From JAHJEM01 sp043805315 (lineage in GTDB: Archaea; Nanobdellota; Nanobdellia; Woesearchaeales; JAHJEM01): 6,135 nucleotides of DNA. Location: contig JAZDID010000058.1 of NCBI GenBank assembly GCA_043805315.1, forward strand, positions 1-6,135, in the 5' to 3' direction. Below, piece by piece: positions 5,653-6,135 of the stretch. The notes beneath the pieces were generated by a model that had not been told where the DNA came from, ran no database searches, and saw nothing but the letters and a program-made list of their open reading frames with translations. Positions within the stretch are counted from its first letter, which is position 1. The number at the start of each line of letters is the position of its first letter. The position numbers were made by a program, and so were the translations under genes.

Positions 5653-5774
5653 CCCCTCGTAGCTCAACGGTAGAGCGTTCGGCTGTAGATGCCGCACAGA
5701 CGTGCCCTATGGGCAAGGATGAATTGCGGCCAGCCGTTACCGAAAGGTTCCCGGTTCGAATCTGGGCGAGGGGA
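5653..5774 (+). tRNA. tRNA-Tyr (anticodon GTA), intron-containing
   Basis: The mature tRNA is split by an intron. The acceptor stem is CCCCTCG (5653-5659) with CGAGGGG (5767-5773), followed by discriminator A (5774). The D arm is GCTC-AACGGTA-GAGC (5662-5676). The anticodon stem is TTCGG (5678-5682) with CCGAA (5740-5744), and the loop reads CTGTAG then A, giving anticodon GTA. The variable loop is 5 bases (5745-5749). The T arm is CCCGG (5750-5754), TTCGAAT and CTGGG. The C1:G72 pair and A73 are the archaeal tyrosine identity elements. CCA is not encoded and is added after transcription. A T-run (5776-5779) follows as terminator. Confidence 0.95.
5689..5738 (+). other. tRNA-Tyr intron (about 50 nt)
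   Basis: The intron lies after position 37 of the tRNA. Because A5689 and A5739 are identical, the boundaries could be one base later (5690-5739) with the same spliced product. Inside, GCCGCA (5691-5696) pairs with TGCGGC (5725-5730), and GCCC-TAT-GGGC (5704-5714) forms a second hairpin. A strict bulge-helix-bulge with a 4-bp central helix is not obvious. CGGCTG (5680-5685) can instead pair with CAGCCG (5731-5736), so the endonuclease may use a relaxed motif. Confidence 0.8.
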
Positions 5775-5775
5775 C

Positions 5776-5779
5776 TTTT
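5776..5779 (+). terminator. T-run after the tRNA
   Basis: TTTT directly follows the tRNA 3' end. Short T-runs like this end most archaeal tRNA transcripts. Confidence 0.4.
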
Positions 5780-5843
5780 CTGACAATGGGATCTGAACGC
5801 AGCCGCCTGTGAATTCTGAATGCGGCAGTCGGAGAGGAGAAGA

Positions 5844-5870
5844 GGAAAATTTTCCCAAAAGATTTATAAA
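5844..5870 (+). promoter_or_regulatory. Promoter with adjoining palindrome, upstream of the 5915 gene
   Basis: AAAAG followed by ATTTATAAA (5857-5870) is a BRE plus TATA box almost identical to that at 314-328. Transcription would start near 5892, giving a leader of about 22 bases with a GAGGT Shine-Dalgarno sequence (5903-5907). GGAAAATTTTCC (5844-5855), a perfect 12-base palindrome, ends just before the BRE and may be an operator. Confidence 0.65.
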
Positions 5871-5914
5871 GTCGAAGTGACTCCTAATAAGTAATTACGT
5901 TCGAGGTATCAACA

Positions 5915-6135
5915 ATGAAAAACAAGCATATCGCATATCTTATTGTAGGCGCTTCAACACTCTTTTCGGCAGGTTTTATCGCTGGACACTTTCAAGGACG
6001 TGATCAAGGAAGAACGGAGATGAAACAAACGATCATCGACATGATTGCAGATCGGCAATACAATTCTGAGACGAGGACTTTCCCCTCTGATGACCCTAAC
6101 CAAGCCGGACTTGCAATTACCAAGAATCGTCTGCC
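5915..6135 (+). CDS. Membrane-anchored protein, N-terminal part (runs off the window)
   Basis: The frame opens at ATG 5915 behind a GAGGT ribosome site at 7-base spacing and stays open for 73 codons to the window edge, so the 3' end is missing. Residues 6-25 (IAYLIVGASTLFSAGFIAG) form one hydrophobic segment with small residues and spaced glycines, suited to a signal anchor or a helix-packing membrane helix. After it comes a hydrophilic region with QGRDQGRTEMKQTIIDMIADRQ, likely helical, then a Ser/Asp/Pro-rich stretch. I do not recognise the family, and with only the N-terminus visible its function cannot be given. A signal peptide with cleavage after the hydrophobic part is the alternative to a permanent anchor. 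Confidence 0.75.
   Translation, partial: MKNKHIAYLIVGASTLFSAGFIAGHFQGRDQGRTEMKQTIIDMIADRQYNSETRTFPSDDPNQAGLAITKNRL

Noticed and set aside
5435..5662. Plus-strand open frame of 75 codons before the tRNA
   Set aside because: It runs through the hairpin repeats and into the tRNA, with a low-complexity Phe/Ser/Leu translation.
5653..5774. Integration (att) site at the tRNA
   Set aside because: No duplicate of the tRNA 3' end and no integrase gene occur within the window.
5664..5858. Minus-strand open frame of 64 codons
   Set aside because: It lies antisense over the tRNA gene; such frames over tRNAs are common annotation artefacts.

Overview
The window looks like part of an archaeal genome, probably a small-genome DPANN-type lineage (Woesearchaeota/Pacearchaeota-like), though the lineage is only inferred. 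The archaeal signs are direct. There are TATA boxes of the TTTATAAA or TTTAAATA type about 25-28 bases before start codons or the tRNA 5' end. Two genes start where transcription should begin, so they are probably leaderless. The tRNA-Tyr(GTA) has C1:G72, no encoded CCA and an intron next to the anticodon. There is also a large Asn-rich LamG plus NosD-type beta-helix surface protein of a kind common in archaeal genomes.

Layout: positions 1-262 hold no convincing gene but fold into a multi-helix, GC-rich structure that resembles the 3' part of an unidentified structured RNA. Positions 373-666 (+) encode a small ribbon-helix-helix protein with its own promoter. It converges on three minus-strand genes (2409-1855, 1807-1307 and 1272-745, in transcription order). 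These are diverged tandem paralogues of one another, of a family I do not recognise. Their upstream region (2410-2590) is a divergent promoter region. To the right, 2591-5380 (+) encodes a 929-residue exported protein: signal peptide, LamG domain, two copies of a NosD-like beta-helix module, and an Ig/cadherin-like domain.

Between that gene and the tRNA lies a tandem duplication of a two-hairpin element (5437-5527 and 5533-5622). Three stem pairs differ between its copies by compensating changes. Its last arm runs into the TATA box of the intron-containing tRNA-Tyr (5653-5774). After a 140-base spacer with a palindrome and promoter, a membrane-anchored protein gene starts at 5915 and runs off the window.

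The genes do not form an obvious pathway. The most interesting parts are the three-paralogue cluster with its repeated upstream motifs, the covarying hairpin pair before the tRNA, and the structured region at the left edge. The RHH protein could regulate the neighbouring cluster, but that is inference only.
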